Part shown: positions 1 to 11,616 of the stretch, piece after piece
Numbering within the stretch: position 1 is the stretch's first letter
Layout of the letters: every line of letters starts with the position of its first letter
Assembly: GCA_024114885.1 (NCBI GenBank)
Contig: CP099418.1
Span: 1,984,001-2,048,000 of the forward strand
Length of the DNA stretch: 64,000 nucleotides
Source of the DNA: Septoria linicola
Taxonomy: Eukaryota; Ascomycota; Dothideomycetes; Mycosphaerellales; Mycosphaerellaceae
Reading direction: 5' to 3'
The notes under the pieces: model-generated
Told to the model about the DNA's origin: nothing
Databases searched by the model: none
Seen by the model: the letters and a program-made list of their open reading frames with translations, nothing else
Program-made: the position numbers and the translations under genes

Positions 1-2
1 AA

Positions 3-2135
3 GGCATCCGGTACAGACATACAGGAGAGCCACAGGGGGTGTCTGTAAGAGAGAAGAGGGACCGATGGTCAGGCTGGCGTTTCGGTGTGAGAGCTTGCGG
101 TTGGACTTCTTCAGCAGTCCTCTCTGCGAATGTGATCCTCACAGTTGTGTTGGCGGCAAAATTTGGTTCAACATCAGGAATTGGCACAGCTTACTACGGA
201 GACTGTAGCGTCGCGAACAGTCTAAATACGTGGCTGCATATACTGATCAACGTGCTCAGCTCGGTGCTGCTCAGCGCGTCCAATTACACAATGCAAGTTT
301 TGGCGGCGCCCACACGACAGGAGATTGACAAAGCCCACTCCAAGGGGGACTGGCTCGATACAGGCACTCCATCACTGAGAAATATGCTCCGAATCCGATG
401 GCCGAGAGTTGTGTCGTGGATTGTGTTGGGCTTGAGTAGCGTTCCAATCCACTTGCTCTACAACTCTGCAATCTTCAAGACAATTGAGTCAAATGAATAT
501 CTGATGGCGGTCGTGACTCCAGACTGGATGAAGAATGGTGGCAACCTCAGCATCAACGTGCCATGGTCAGGCTCTCCTGGAGACCAGGCGGCGGGCACCG
601 ATTTAAGCGCCGCCAGTCAAGGAACACCGAGCGCATGGGATGTGCTCATGCCATACAATATGGACTACCTGTTGGGTGTGCAGCGTCTATTCGCCGAGAA
701 TCACGAGAACACGACCATGTTTACACGTATGGACAACGCTGACTGCATTTCGGCGTATAGCTCCACATTTGTGAGTGGCCACAATCACGTTTTGGCTGTG
801 ATCACCGAGGCCGGAGACGTAGCGTCGAATGAGAACTTGTTCATGATATCAAAAGCATCGGATAGCTATGCAACGGCGTCACCATACTGGTGGATTTGCG
901 CGAGTGACTGATTGGCTAAGCAAGAAGCGGCGCGGAAATGTGACACGAAGAAGGTCGGGGAAAACGCTGATAACTGGGCCATTAATGGCAAGAGAATCGA
1001 CTATTGCTTGAGCCAGGATATGCCGCCTCGATGCGAGCTGCAGTTCTCTGTCTCGATCTTGGCCGCTGTCATCGCCTGCAACGTGTTCAAAACAGTAGCA
1101 ATGTTCCTCACACTATACGCTCAGAAAGGCATGCCGATAGTCACTGTTGGAGATGCTGTGGCAGCCTTTCTGGAAGAGCCAGACCCATGCACCGCGGGCA
1201 GATGTCTCGCGAGTCGTGTAGATCTGCTTGGCCTGAAGCAAGAGCACAGTGCTGAGTCGATGCCAAAGGTCTTTTCAGCAACTGACAGGTCCGTTTGGTT
1301 AGCTTCTGCAGCCAGTGGCAAGCGCTGGGCCATAACGTTTGGCCTGACCATCCTTTGGATGAGCATCTCTGCTTTCTTGCTGTCAATGGCCACACGAACG
1401 CTGGGCAGTACTGGTGTGTCTCCATACGCACTGGGGTTTGGCGCAATCGACTCTCGCGCGCTGATTGACCTCGGGCTGCCCAGTGCTGGAACCTCAGGTC
1501 TTATCAGCGCGATCCTCCTCGCCAATCTGCCGCAAGCCATCGTATCGTGCTTGTACCTCCTTTACAATGGTCTATTGACAGTGAGTACGCCCCCGAGCAG
1601 AAGACCCGATGAAACATTTGAGAGATCTGAGACAGTACTGACTTCTGGTCGACGGCATAAGTGCTTGTTCTCGGCTCAGGAATGGAGCAACTATGCGCAC
1701 ACTCGCAAATCTTTGCGTGTCTCAAGCCCTTGTGGCCAGCAAAGAGGCACGTATTATTTACAGTTGCCTCTTCGCTATAGTGTACCATTGATCGCAATCT
1801 CTGTTGTACTACACTGGTTCATATCACAAGCCATCTTCCTGGCTCGCGTGAATGTTTTCGACAATGGCGAAGCTAGCGTGGACGACATCTCGCAAGTCGG
1901 CTACAGTTGTGCTCCGATACTGGGATCGATACTCATCGGCGCTGCGCTCCTTCTCGGAGCGCTCGCTGCCGGATTCACAAGATTCAGAACTGATATGCCC
2001 GTTGCTGGCTCCTGTTCCCTGGCCATCTCTGCTGCATGCCACGCACCGAACTCCGACCAAGACGCTGCTTATTTACCAGTGATGTGGGGCGAAACAGTGG
2101 TGCAAGAGAGCGTAGCTGAAGGCATTGGGCATTGA
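3..2135 (+). CDS. DUF6536-family multi-pass membrane protein, 5'-partial, interrupted by in-frame TGA
   Basis: The frame is open from base 3 and enters from beyond the left edge, so the true start is outside the window. The opening GWRFGVRACGW, followed by a hydrophobic span and YYGDCS, is characteristic of fungal DUF6536 proteins. About eight membrane segments are visible, three before and five after a TGA at 909-911, and the family-like C-terminus (MPVAGSCSLAISAACH) ends at 2135. Both halves are in the same frame. The TGA lies just after the conserved WWIC motif, in what looks like the linker before the IDYCLSQ motif. Function of the family is unknown; it is probably a plasma- or endomembrane protein. 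The gene may be a pseudogene, a readthrough case, an allele carrying a nonsense change, or an assembly error. Family assignment is fairly sure; the state of the gene is not. Confidence 0.75.
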
Positions 2136-2843
2136 TGCTTCACTAGCAAGGTGATGAGGAGACCTACACTTGGCAGGAAATATGCGGGATGTGAATGAAG
2201 AGTATCGCACATTGTGTACAGCTCTTCTTAAGAGGAGACCCAACTGAACCCAGCTGAGCGAACGAGGTGATCTCTCCGATGCATGTGTAGCAACGACTCC
2301 TCTAAACAGCAAGAATCTGTGGTGGGGTTGGTGGCAAGAAGATCCCTTCACTTCCTTGACACTGTTATTGGAACTGACGCAAGCGACATCGATCATCTCA
2401 TCGGCGCCATCCTACATCTCTGCACGTGGAACAATTGATGGGATCTGCACAGGGCCATGTGACAATTCTGCCGGCCGCGAGCACAAATATGGCGGGTGCA
2501 CTTTCGCAAGTGAAGCATGAAGCATGCAGTCTAGGCTGCGACCTGCAGCATCAACAAAAACGAAGACAACAATAACAACAACGCTTGGTCCAATCACACC
2601 TGTTGTTTATGAGCTGATTTCGAAGCGCGCACTGCTCACATTCACCAAGCCAAACTTCTTGTTACTCGATCTTTTCAGATTTGCTTACTGCTACGCCATC
2701 AACCATCACTACTCGTACCAAACCATACGCCCGAACATTGCAAGATTCGACTCTGGAAAGCAAAAGTGACCAAGGCATTCAAAGGTAAGCTAGTGTATTG
2801 CGAATTTGCGGCGGCGAGGCGAGAACAGAAAATCTGGGAGGAG
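2136..2843. other. intergenic region and leader of the next gene
   Basis: No convincing gene is present. The right part is probably the 5' leader of the gene starting at 2844. It holds a two-codon upstream ORF (ATGAGCTGA, about 2608-2616) and a possible 5'UTR intron donor GTAAGC at 2785. Confidence 0.4.
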
Positions 2844-4364
2844 ATGGAGGAACTCGAAGAGACCATCTCACCGGCCAGGGCTTGGGAGATTATGATGACC
2901 AACGTTGTGAGCTTCACTGATGCCACAATTCAAAACCATCTTCGCACGTTCGCTATCGCTTTGGTCAAGCATAGGCAGCTCGCAGCAGCTCACAGCCAGG
3001 AGGTAAGTGACGATGCGTTCCTGCCGCAGAACGAACGATTCTCATATGTATAGGCTTTCAACGAGGACAATGCCCTGCTACATCTTGTCTGCACAATACA
3101 TGGAGCAAGACCAGAGCCAGGAACCATCCTGAGCATCGAGCGGTTTGCTTTGGCACCATGTCTTACGCTAGCGATGTGGGACAGTCTATATTACGCTCTC
3201 ATCGCGGAAGTGCGCTCGCAGTACGCAGCTGCTACCATGTCAACCGGCGACAAGATTCTTCACGAACACGGCAGTACAGGCGATGCGACAAACCAGCCTT
3301 TTACAGTTGACGGTTTCCAAGTCCTCCTGAAAAACATCTGGGGGTTTCTCGTCGATCCTCGACTTCTTGGACCACTTGAGACTGCAGTCAGGATTCATGA
3401 GGTCGCCGAAACGCTCCGCGCCGGTGACATTGACCATGAGTTTCGGCAGACTTTTCAGCAGCTGTGGCAGGGATATTCTGTCAGGGAGAAGGAGGAGATT
3501 CTCGACAAGACGGAAGGAATGTTGGACGTGGCCAGAATGAGCATCGCGAAGATAGATTCGGATTTGCGTCACTTCTGCATGGGCAAAGTCCGTCGAGCAT
3601 GTCTGGAGGAGCTGAAAATTCCCTTTCCACGTGCCGAGCAAGAAGAGAGGGAACCTACAGATGACAGCAGCCAGTGGACCCACTTGGGTTCATCACCACC
3701 AACCGAAGAGAATCCATGTTGCTGTACTCCAAATTGTGTATGTCGGCTGGTATGTCGATATGGCATACACGAATGTCAGTGCAAGATAGTTACAGCACAG
3801 AGGACGAGCCGAGATGTTCAATCCGAACCAGGACAAAGCTTGTCTTCGCCGCCAGCGACACAAGCCGCTCGAGCGCGCACAAATACCACCGGTAGCCAGC
3901 AACTTTATGGAGTCCATCAGCCACCCCGCCGCCAGCAAGGCAAGCAAGTATTCCCGACAGAGTTCTATGCTGAACAGCGAGGCTCTAGCCGGTACCCTCG
4001 CTTCACACCCAGCTCACCTGAACCATCCTCGAGCCCGCACCCGTCCACCAAATCTCTTCCCTCGCAGCAAGGCCAGGATCTTCCGCAAGCTCCTGTAGAA
4101 GCGCCACCAGCGCGGCCAAGCTTTAACAGTCGCCGCTTGGTTTCTGCAGGAGGTGATTTACCTCTCTCCAAGCGAGAGATATTCCCAGATGATCACCTCC
4201 CACAGCCAGAGGAGCGCGGCTGGGCCATGACGAAGGAGCAATTTGAGGCCCTGCCTACACCAAGACGCCCATCAAATGTAGCAGCTGGCGAGGCAGGACC
4301 GGCACCACGTCGACCATCATGGGTGAAGCGAGTCTTCTCGCGTAGCAATAGCTATTCACAGTAG
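2844..4364 (+). CDS. hypothetical protein with Cys-rich patch and Ser/Pro-rich tail
   Basis: Two exons, 2844-3002 and 3054-4364, are joined by a 51-nt intron (GTAAGTG donor, TATAG acceptor, phase 0), giving about 489 aa. The start is the first in-frame ATG; the frame is open further upstream, so an additional 5' exon or a start through the GTAAGC at 2785 is possible. The first two thirds look alpha-helical and folded. A dense cysteine patch (CCCTPNCVCRLVC, then CQC) follows and could bind zinc or be palmitoylated. The last ~180 residues are Pro/Ser/Gln-rich and disordered, ending in a basic, phosphorylatable tail (RRPSWVKRVFSRSNSYSQ). I do not recognise the family and assign no function. Confidence 0.6.
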
Positions 4365-6023
4365 ATAACACGCGCAAATGCTCCACATCCTTGCTTATCG
4401 ACAACAATTCTGCTGTCTAAGGTCTTTGAAGCGCTAGATCACTAATGCCGCATTCAGCGCAAAGCAACAGCATGGACAATTACGGAAATGCAGCGAACGC
4501 AAGACTTGCTCACAACTGTAGTTCTCCGATGATCTCTCGACGACCACGCCGCCCACCGCGAGGTTAGGAGAGGAGAAACGCACTGCGTGTTGACGAGCTG
4601 TCTTGGTTTACTGCTATCACCTCTTGTCCAATGTCTTTGACCAGGTGAGACTTATGAATGAGCCAAACGGCGGCGTGAAGTGACGCTCCACTGAAGTGGC
4701 ATCTAGCATTACAGCAGGACGGAGCTATGAGCGATAATTGGCAGCCAGACTTTACCTGTTTGTCACGCATGGGCAAAGGTACATCGAACGGCCATATATT
4801 GGTGGGGAGACACCTTAAGCGCCTGCGCCTGAAAAGGGGACGAGGGGACTATTGCCTGCAGTGGTGCGTCGAAGTCGAGACCAGTCACCCACGCAGCCAA
4901 GACATGAAACCTCACGGTGGTCAGTGCGATGCTGGAATGCCCGAGACTTGTGCAGTCGTAGGCAAGTGCAGCGAGAATAGCTTTGACATCAAATGACGAC
5001 TGTTACAAGAAAAAAATGATCACAAGCGGGCCAGATGCAAATCGTCGTGTCGTAGAGACAACGAGCTTGCTGGTGCAGTGCCATAATGATGCATCTCATC
5101 TCGCTGATAGGCTTGAAATGATATGCAGAGGCTCGTGCCGTTTCAGCCAATCATATAACAGCATCGCTCACATCTTCGGCCCTGTAGTCTTCGTGTTGCA
5201 GGTGCTCCTTTCTTCTTCTCCTCCCACACGCTCGATCGTTCTTTCTGACCATCGCCGTTCGTCGTCGTCTTCATCAGTCCGCGCATCTACTCATTGCTTA
5301 TTGCCTGTGTTTTTTCGAGGCCGCCGACCGCACAGAAGTATACAACAGACAGAGACCATCTTGCCCTCGTCGCGTCCGCAGCAGCAGCCGCCCCCTAATC
5401 TCCAACCCGCTCTCTCCAACGCACGCACGCACGCACGCACGCACGCACGTTCACCTTCGCCTTCGCCTTTGTGTGCACGCTCTCGCGCTCCGTCTTTCGA
5501 CCTTGCGACGATCACTCCTGCCTTCTGGTCCATCAAACTCCAGGCACTGGTACACGTCGTCCTCGACGCACACGCCTTTCCTGTGCTATCTACCGACACC
5601 GTCGACTTTGCACACAACAGCACCGCACTACTGCATCGTCGACTCTCGACACGTTCAGCACTCATCAACAGGCACAAAGCGCGTCTCTTGTTCTTCATCT
5701 TTCGGCGGCAATCTGCGACAAAGATCCTTCCATTGTCGCGGCAGCTGGCTCTGGCACCTCGAAAGGAACGCTATCTCTTCGTAATCTCATAATTTGTACC
5801 TTGCAGCAACCGCCCTCGGCTTTGATACAGAGCGGCCTAATTCTGGGCGCACCACAACACCATCGGCTTCTTCTAAAGACCGTCTAATTCGCCTCTTTAC
5901 GCCGGGTTTGCTTCGACGAGCTGTGGCCTCGTCCTCGATCAGCAGTTTTACTATCAGCACGGTTTAACGACTTCCAAATTGAATTTCACGCGATACACGG
6001 ATACCTCACCTTCGAAGAAAAAC
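4365..6023. other. intergenic region, then long CT-rich 5' leader
   Basis: No gene is recognised between the hypothetical protein and the next ATG at 6024. From about 5190 the plus strand turns CT-rich with many CTTCG/CTCTC runs, typical of a fungal promoter and 5'UTR. Long open frames here (for example 4983-5792) are low-complexity and lack protein-like composition. Confidence 0.5.
5419..5449 (+). repeat. (ACGC)n tetranucleotide microsatellite
   Basis: About seven uninterrupted ACGC units lie in the CT-rich leader upstream of the Gln-rich gene, directly followed by CTTCGC repeats. It is a simple-sequence tract, likely length-variable between strains. Confidence 0.9.
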
Positions 6024-7646
6024 ATGAGCATTGGCACAGGCGGCATTGCTCAAATGACATACAACAACCCCAACAACAATGGCGGCTTCTCCGCGAGCGG
6101 CCTTGGCCTCCCAGGTTCTGGCTTTAGCGGTGCTCGCAGCCAGCGCCAGAACACTAAGAGGCTGAGCGTAGCGTTGCCGCCCAGAGTCGCGCCGATCAGC
6201 GAGAACTCGATTGACGTTCCGACTCCTCGCACAAGCCGCTCTCACCTGCTTGCAGGTCTCCGCACTCAGCCCAAGACCCCATCGGTCCCGGCATCTGCTC
6301 CTTATCACCAGACCCATCACTCCGTGTCAGGCATCAATTCGTCCCAGTGGGCAGACCAGGGCTATGATGCCTATGGCCAGCAAGTTCCACAAACTGCCTC
6401 TGCGGCTAGCTTTGACCTGTCGTCTCAGTATGCAAAGAATGCTGGTCGCCAAATGTACTCTTTGCCAGAGCAAGTCTTGGCGCCCCCATCCATGTACGAA
6501 CAGGAAGATGTGGACCCCGGTGTTCTCCAGCAGATGCAGATGCACAGTCTTTTCTTGGCCCAGCGCCAGCAGCAGTTACAGCAGCAGCTTGCCAATATTA
6601 CTGCCGCCACTCAAGGCATGAACATGAACGGTCGTGGATCATTCCACCAGGCTCAGATCACACCACAAAATCAGCACGTATACTTCCAGCAACAACAGCA
6701 ACAGCATCAGCAACACGTCCAGTCCCCTATCGAGGTGCCAGGTCAGCCTGGTGTGTACCTTGTCTACAATCCTGCTATCCAAGGCTATTCTTATGCTGTG
6801 GATCAATCTGTGCAGCAACAGGCCCAGCTGCAAGCTTTGCAAGCACAGCAGATTGTCTCGCCTGTGCAGCAGATTCAGAGTAGCTTTCCACAAACACGAG
6901 CGCTGAATGCTTCGCCGCCCACTACGGAACGCTCATCGCCAGCGAACGACCGCTCGTTCACACCACCAAGAAAGGCGCCATCGCCAGCTACTGCATTGGA
7001 GCACGTGGAGCCTCTGCCCCCTCCATCAGCGACTGCATTTAGGCGTGGTCACAAGAAGGCATCCTCGCTTGCTATCAATGCATTTGGCAATATCGCGGAT
7101 GGCCCAAAGACGGCGAGTGCTGCGACATTCGGCTCTCAGCGCAGCGCTTTCCCACCTACGCCCATGACTGGTACATTTGGCCCAGGTGCTGCGCGAGCAG
7201 GTGAACACCCAATTCGTCAACCACGTGGACCTCCGGCGATTGAAGAGCTATCTGCGGCACCAACTACGAAGCACGAGGGCAGCAAGAATTTCGCTACCCG
7301 TCAGCGTCGCCGCGCACTCAACAGTCTCATGAAAGCCGAGGGTCGTCGTGCTGTTTCTCGCTCATCTGGTGGAAGCCCGGTCAGCGAGTCGGATTTCAAC
7401 TTCGACCAGCCAGCGATCGCTTCTCGCAGTAACAGGAAAATGTCTCCAATCGGTTCCGAGATGCAGCAGAAGCGTGGGAGCGGCTCTTCAGATGGCTACT
7501 TTGGCCTCAGCTCAGCTTCTAGCAGTGAGGGCGAGGACTTCAAGCAACCGCCTACCCCCGCAGCGCCGGGTGATGCTGGGAACCGCAAGAAAATGATGTT
7601 CGGCGTGCTCAATGCTGCTGAGAAGCGCAAGAGTCACTTTGTTTAA
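6024..7646 (+). CDS. Gln-rich, largely disordered conserved fungal protein
   Basis: A single exon of 540 aa from the first in-frame ATG (MSIGTGGIAQM); the frame is open slightly further upstream but has no earlier ATG. The N-terminal third carries a basic Ser/Thr/Pro motif (KRLSVALPPR, then RTSRSHLLAGLRT). The centre (about residues 175-290) is Gln-rich with coiled-coil/prion-like composition. The C-terminal third has conserved-looking blocks: FRRGHKKASSL, PPTPMTGTFGPG, RQPRGPPAIEEL and KHEGSKNFATRQRRRALNSL. Composition suggests an RNP-granule or signalling scaffold protein with many phosphosites, but I see no catalytic domain. From memory, the C-terminal blocks occur in uncharacterised Pezizomycotina proteins. 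Function is unknown. Confidence 0.8.
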   Translation: MSIGTGGIAQMTYNNPNNNGGFSASGLGLPGSGFSGARSQRQNTKRLSVALPPRVAPISENSIDVPTPRTSRSHLLAGLRTQPKTPSVPASAPYHQTHHSVSGINSSQWADQGYDAYGQQVPQTASAASFDLSSQYAKNAGRQMYSLPEQVLAPPSMYEQEDVDPGVLQQMQMHSLFLAQRQQQLQQQLANITAATQGMNMNGRGSFHQAQITPQNQHVYFQQQQQQHQQHVQSPIEVPGQPGVYLVYNPAIQGYSYAVDQSVQQQAQLQALQAQQIVSPVQQIQSSFPQTRALNASPPTTERSSPANDRSFTPPRKAPSPATALEHVEPLPPPSATAFRRGHKKASSLAINAFGNIADGPKTASAATFGSQRSAFPPTPMTGTFGPGAARAGEHPIRQPRGPPAIEELSAAPTTKHEGSKNFATRQRRRALNSLMKAEGRRAVSRSSGGSPVSESDFNFDQPAIASRSNRKMSPIGSEMQQKRGSGSSDGYFGLSSASSSEGEDFKQPPTPAAPGDAGNRKKMMFGVLNAAEKRKSHFV

Positions 7647-10499
7647 AGTATGAATGGGATGGTGTGGAACGTTTTGGATGCAATGGAGTTTTGAATGCAT
7701 GTACGACCTTGGGAAAGCGATGGAAAGACACTGGAGAGCACGGGGCTGAAGATTTGACTATTAAGTGCAGGGCCAGCACGTCCGCTGTGCGGAGTGGCTG
7801 GTGGACTGCCTTGTGCATATCAACAAGATCATGGGCATCTATCACGAAGAAGCTCTTTACGGCCGATTACGACATGCAAGTTCATCATCATACTCGTTCA
7901 CAAAGGTCTGGGAAGCGGAGGTACAAATTTACTTCAATCAGCTCACGTCTTGCCTGAGGTCGAGACTCGGGTTGCTGTAGATAGCTTACAGCTACTTTTG
8001 TTCAATTCTCTCATCTTGCACAATGAACCATAGACTGGTAGGAGGGTGTATGTACGCTAGCATTATCTTTCCCTGTCGATCTTCCCATTTGCGCCGCATG
8101 CATCTGGTACTGGTAGGGCTTGCTACAATAGTGGTACCTCCATGAGCCATGACCTCGCACAAGCTGCCAACGCTTCCCGTTCGGGGTTGAGACACATTAT
8201 TTGCCAGATTCGCGAGGAGTGAAAAAGGATGTTCCGTTGGCCTGGGTCAAGACTAGCATTATTGTGCGACCCGCATGTGTTGCCCGCGGTCTTACGCGCC
8301 GGCCACTGAGTTTGCCCTGCACGTTTCAACTCCCGTAGTGCTGGAGCTGAGTAGTGCCGTTGCCTTGCAACAGTCCATCAACAGCAGTGGTGCTCTCTGT
8401 GCCGATATTATCGCTGCTGACACCAGTCCAGACCAGTTCACAATGTGATGTGCTCACCCAGACAACAAGCTCGCCGCAGCGCAGTCTAAAAGCTTCCATG
8501 CCTCCTTCGAGAAATTGCGAGGACTGGTCAAGTCGAAATCCGCTGCGAGCGGCTTGCATTATTACCCTCATCGTCATGTCACACTGTCACCTTGATATTG
8601 GTTCGCTTTTCTTTGCAGTCTCCACCTCCTTGCTGCAAACATGCCAACTTACAGATTTTTAACACACGCATCAAAGCCGGTTTAGCGACAAGAATAGGAG
8701 ATTGGAAGTCCCAGGGGACCAGGGAGATCTGCTCTGAGGAGACAAAGTTCCAAACGTTATATGGATGCGGCTTGCTGCATCTTCAAGTGCGACAACGAGC
8801 AGTAATAATAGAACACGACTCCAGTAACAATCTAGTCGTCACTGGCACTCTGAAATGCTCCGCGTACAGACAGCCTTCACAGTGAGTATACCTGCCTTCG
8901 CCACCGATTCCAGTCTCATGGTGTCTCTTTCGAATAATGTTTTGGTCGGCACAATGCGCTGGCATTGTCACATGAACCGAATATGTACCCCTGCTTGCTG
9001 GAGCACTTGTGTTCGAGGTGATCTAGGACCTTGTGCGATCGGGGGCAAAGGAATGCCACTGGTCACGACCAATCGCTCCAAAGACACACCAGCTTAGCAC
9101 AGATCAGAATGGCATTGAGACTGACACAAGTGCGGCAATAATAATTGTCGAGCACACGCAGAAGCGTCTCCTGTCTCTCAGCACCGCAGCCATCGGCCTA
9201 GCCAGGAACTGTCTACGTTGATGCCAGCAAGTGAACCGGGAGTGGAAAATCGTGCCTGTCACACAACGCATAAGCGAGGGTGTTGTTACCGGATCTGTTG
9301 TCGTTCTGTTCCTACCTGAAGCGCGGCTGTTCTCTGGGCACGCAAGTGCAGTAGGAGCAGCAGCAGGAGCAGCGACGATCGCTCGTTCATATACCACCTC
9401 ATTGTCCGTTAGTCGCAGCAGTGTGGTGTGCCAGCATCCTCTCTCTCGCCACCCGCTTTTCCTTTCCCAGCCCAGCCCAGCCTGCAGCTTGTCGGCAGTT
9501 TAATGCTGGGATACTTGACCTAGCGGGCGCCGTGATCTGCTCCCTTCCTTCCGGAAGTCATTTCGACGGCTTGCTTTTACCAATCAAATCTCACCCTGGG
9601 AGCTCGACCGGCCTACCTCGCTCTGTGTGAAGTGGTTCTCCTGTGAAGTCTGCTGCTGCACACACTCACGCTCGACGGCACAGCTGCACTACACGGCGCT
9701 GCAGTTACGCCAACGACAACACTACCACCACCACTCACCACCCACTACTCACTAGCCGCCGCCCTCTTCTGCACGGCCTGAGTGAGCATCTTGCGCCAGC
9801 GCCAGTGCCAGCGTCAACATTATCACCGCCAGCATCATCACCACGACCACGGCCACGACCAGGTTGCCCGCCCGCGACGACTACGACCTGTCCTCATCTG
9901 CATAGCGCCATCCGCCTACCCGCTCGTTCGCTCTCTCTACACCCGCCGACGACATATCTCCGAACAGCTCCGCCCAGCGTCACCGCCAGAGGAGCGTACA
10001 GCACGCCGTTCTGTTGCGCGCCATTCATTGTTTCTGATACCATTGCGCTACCTGCTTCGAAGCCACTCACTTCTGCTTCTTGTCACAAAGGTAAGTGCTA
10101 TGTATTTCTACCCTCGTGGCTTCAGCCTGCCTCGCTCCCTTCGCACGTTGCGCAATGGACGTAGCATGACGATGCTCAATCCTGATACCCTCTGTCACAA
10201 CCACTCCGACTGCGATTTTGAGAAGCGAGCCCACTGGCGACGGTCAGAGCAGCTGCGCGCATCACGCTGGCGGGCAAACAACCAAGTCGTGCTACCATCA
10301 TGCTATGCGACCATGCTACACTCATGTACCGGACTGACTGACATTGCTCTGCTCAGGCGCCCAGTTATATCTTACCTCGATCTTCCTAATCTAGCGCGCA
10401 CACACACGTCTCACACTGCTCTCAACTTTCCGACTCGCAACCACCTGGCTACCATATCAGCGACTTCTATCGTAGCGCCTTGCGCGGCCACACATCAGG
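7647..10499. other. 2.85-kb intergenic region containing the G-alpha promoter and leader
   Basis: No coding gene is recognised. From about 9400 the plus strand is CT/CCA-rich and resembles a promoter and 5'UTR. Open frames at 9643-10164 and 9782-10549 reflect low-complexity Pro/Ser/His/Arg composition and are probably not translated. The left part (7650-9300) includes the 3' end of the Gln-rich gene and shows nothing I can name. Confidence 0.5.
10091..10356 (+). other. predicted 5'UTR intron of the G-alpha gene
   Basis: A strong donor (AAAG|GTAAGTGC) at 10091, CTGAC-type branch sequences near 10333-10342 and an acceptor TGCTCAG ending at 10356 define a 266-nt intron wholly upstream of the ATG at 10500. 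It is much longer than the coding introns in this window. Predicted from motifs only. Confidence 0.5.
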
Positions 10500-11616
10500 A
10501 TGGGTTGCGGACAGAGTTCAGAGTCCAAGGAGGGCAAGCAACGAAATGAGGAGATCGAGAACCAATTGAAGCGGGATAAGATGAATCTCCGCAATGAAAT
10601 CAAGATGCTTCTTCTCGGAGCCGGCGAGTCAGGCAAGTCGACCATTCTCAAGCAGATGAAGTTGATACACGAGGGCGGTTACTCGCGAGATGAACGAGAA
10701 AGCTTTCGCGAAATCATATTCTCGAATACCGTGCAAAGTATGCGTGTGATTCTGGAAGCCATGGAGAGCCTGGAACTTCCACTGGACGACCAGCGAGCCG
10801 AATATCACGTCCAGACCATATTCATGCAGCCCGCACAGATTGAAGGTGATGTGCTACCTCCCGAAGTCGGACAAGCAATCAAAACGTTATGGGCCGATGC
10901 TGGAGTACAGGCTGCTTTCCAAAGGAGCAGGGAGTATCAATTGAACGACTCGGCAAAGTATTACTTCGACTCCATTGATACCATTGCATCGCCAACGTAT
11001 ATCCCATCTGATCAGGACGTGCTGCGGTCGCGTGTCAAGACGACAGGTATTACGGAAACCACTTTTATCATAGGCGACTTGACCTATCGGATGTTTGACG
11101 TTGGAGGCCAGAGATCAGAGCGAAAGAAGTGGATACATTGCTTCGAGAATGTCACAACCATCCTCTTCCTGGTAGCAATATCGGAGTACGACCAGCTTCT
11201 GTTCGAGGATGAAACGGTAAACAGAATGCAAGAAGCCCTGACGCTCTTTGACTCCATCTGCAACAGCAGGTGGTTCACCAAGACTAGCATAATCTTGTTT
11301 TTGAACAAGATCGATCGCTTCAAGGAGAAATTACCGGTATCGCCAATGAAGAATTACTTCCCCGACTACGAAGGCGGACAGGATTATGGGGCCGCATGTG
11401 ATTACATCCTGAACAGATTCGTATCGTGAGTGGTTCCGGCATATTCGGATTTTCCACGGCAGTGCTAACATAAACCCTAGGCTGAATCAACATCCTACGA
11501 AGCAGATCTATACTCACTTCACATGCGCGACCGACACCATGCAGATAAGATTCGTGATGGCCGCAGTGAACGACATCATCATTCAAGAGAACCTCCGGAT
11601 GTGTGGGCTAATATAG
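10500..11616 (+). CDS. gpa1: heterotrimeric G-protein alpha subunit, group I (FadA/CPG-1 type)
   Basis: Exons 10500-11425 and 11481-11616 are joined across a 55-nt intron (GTGAGT donor, GCTAACA branch site, CCCTAG acceptor), giving 353 aa, the standard length for fungal group I G-alpha. MGCGQS marks N-myristoylation at Gly2 and palmitoylation at Cys3. GAGESGKST (residues 40-48) is the P-loop. RVKTTGITETTF is switch I with the arginine finger, DVGGQRSE is switch II with the catalytic Gln, NKID and TCATDT bind guanine, and the C-terminal CGLI carries the pertussis-toxin-type Cys. It couples seven-transmembrane receptors to cAMP/MAPK signalling at the plasma membrane. In related fungi this subunit controls growth, conidiation, mating and virulence. 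Only one coding intron is present although orthologues often have several. Identification is essentially certain. Confidence 0.97.

Noticed and set aside
9643..10549. Overlapping open frames in the G-alpha leader
   Set aside because: Low-complexity Pro/Ser/His/Arg translation of CT/CCA-rich leader DNA; the predicted 5'UTR intron cuts through them.
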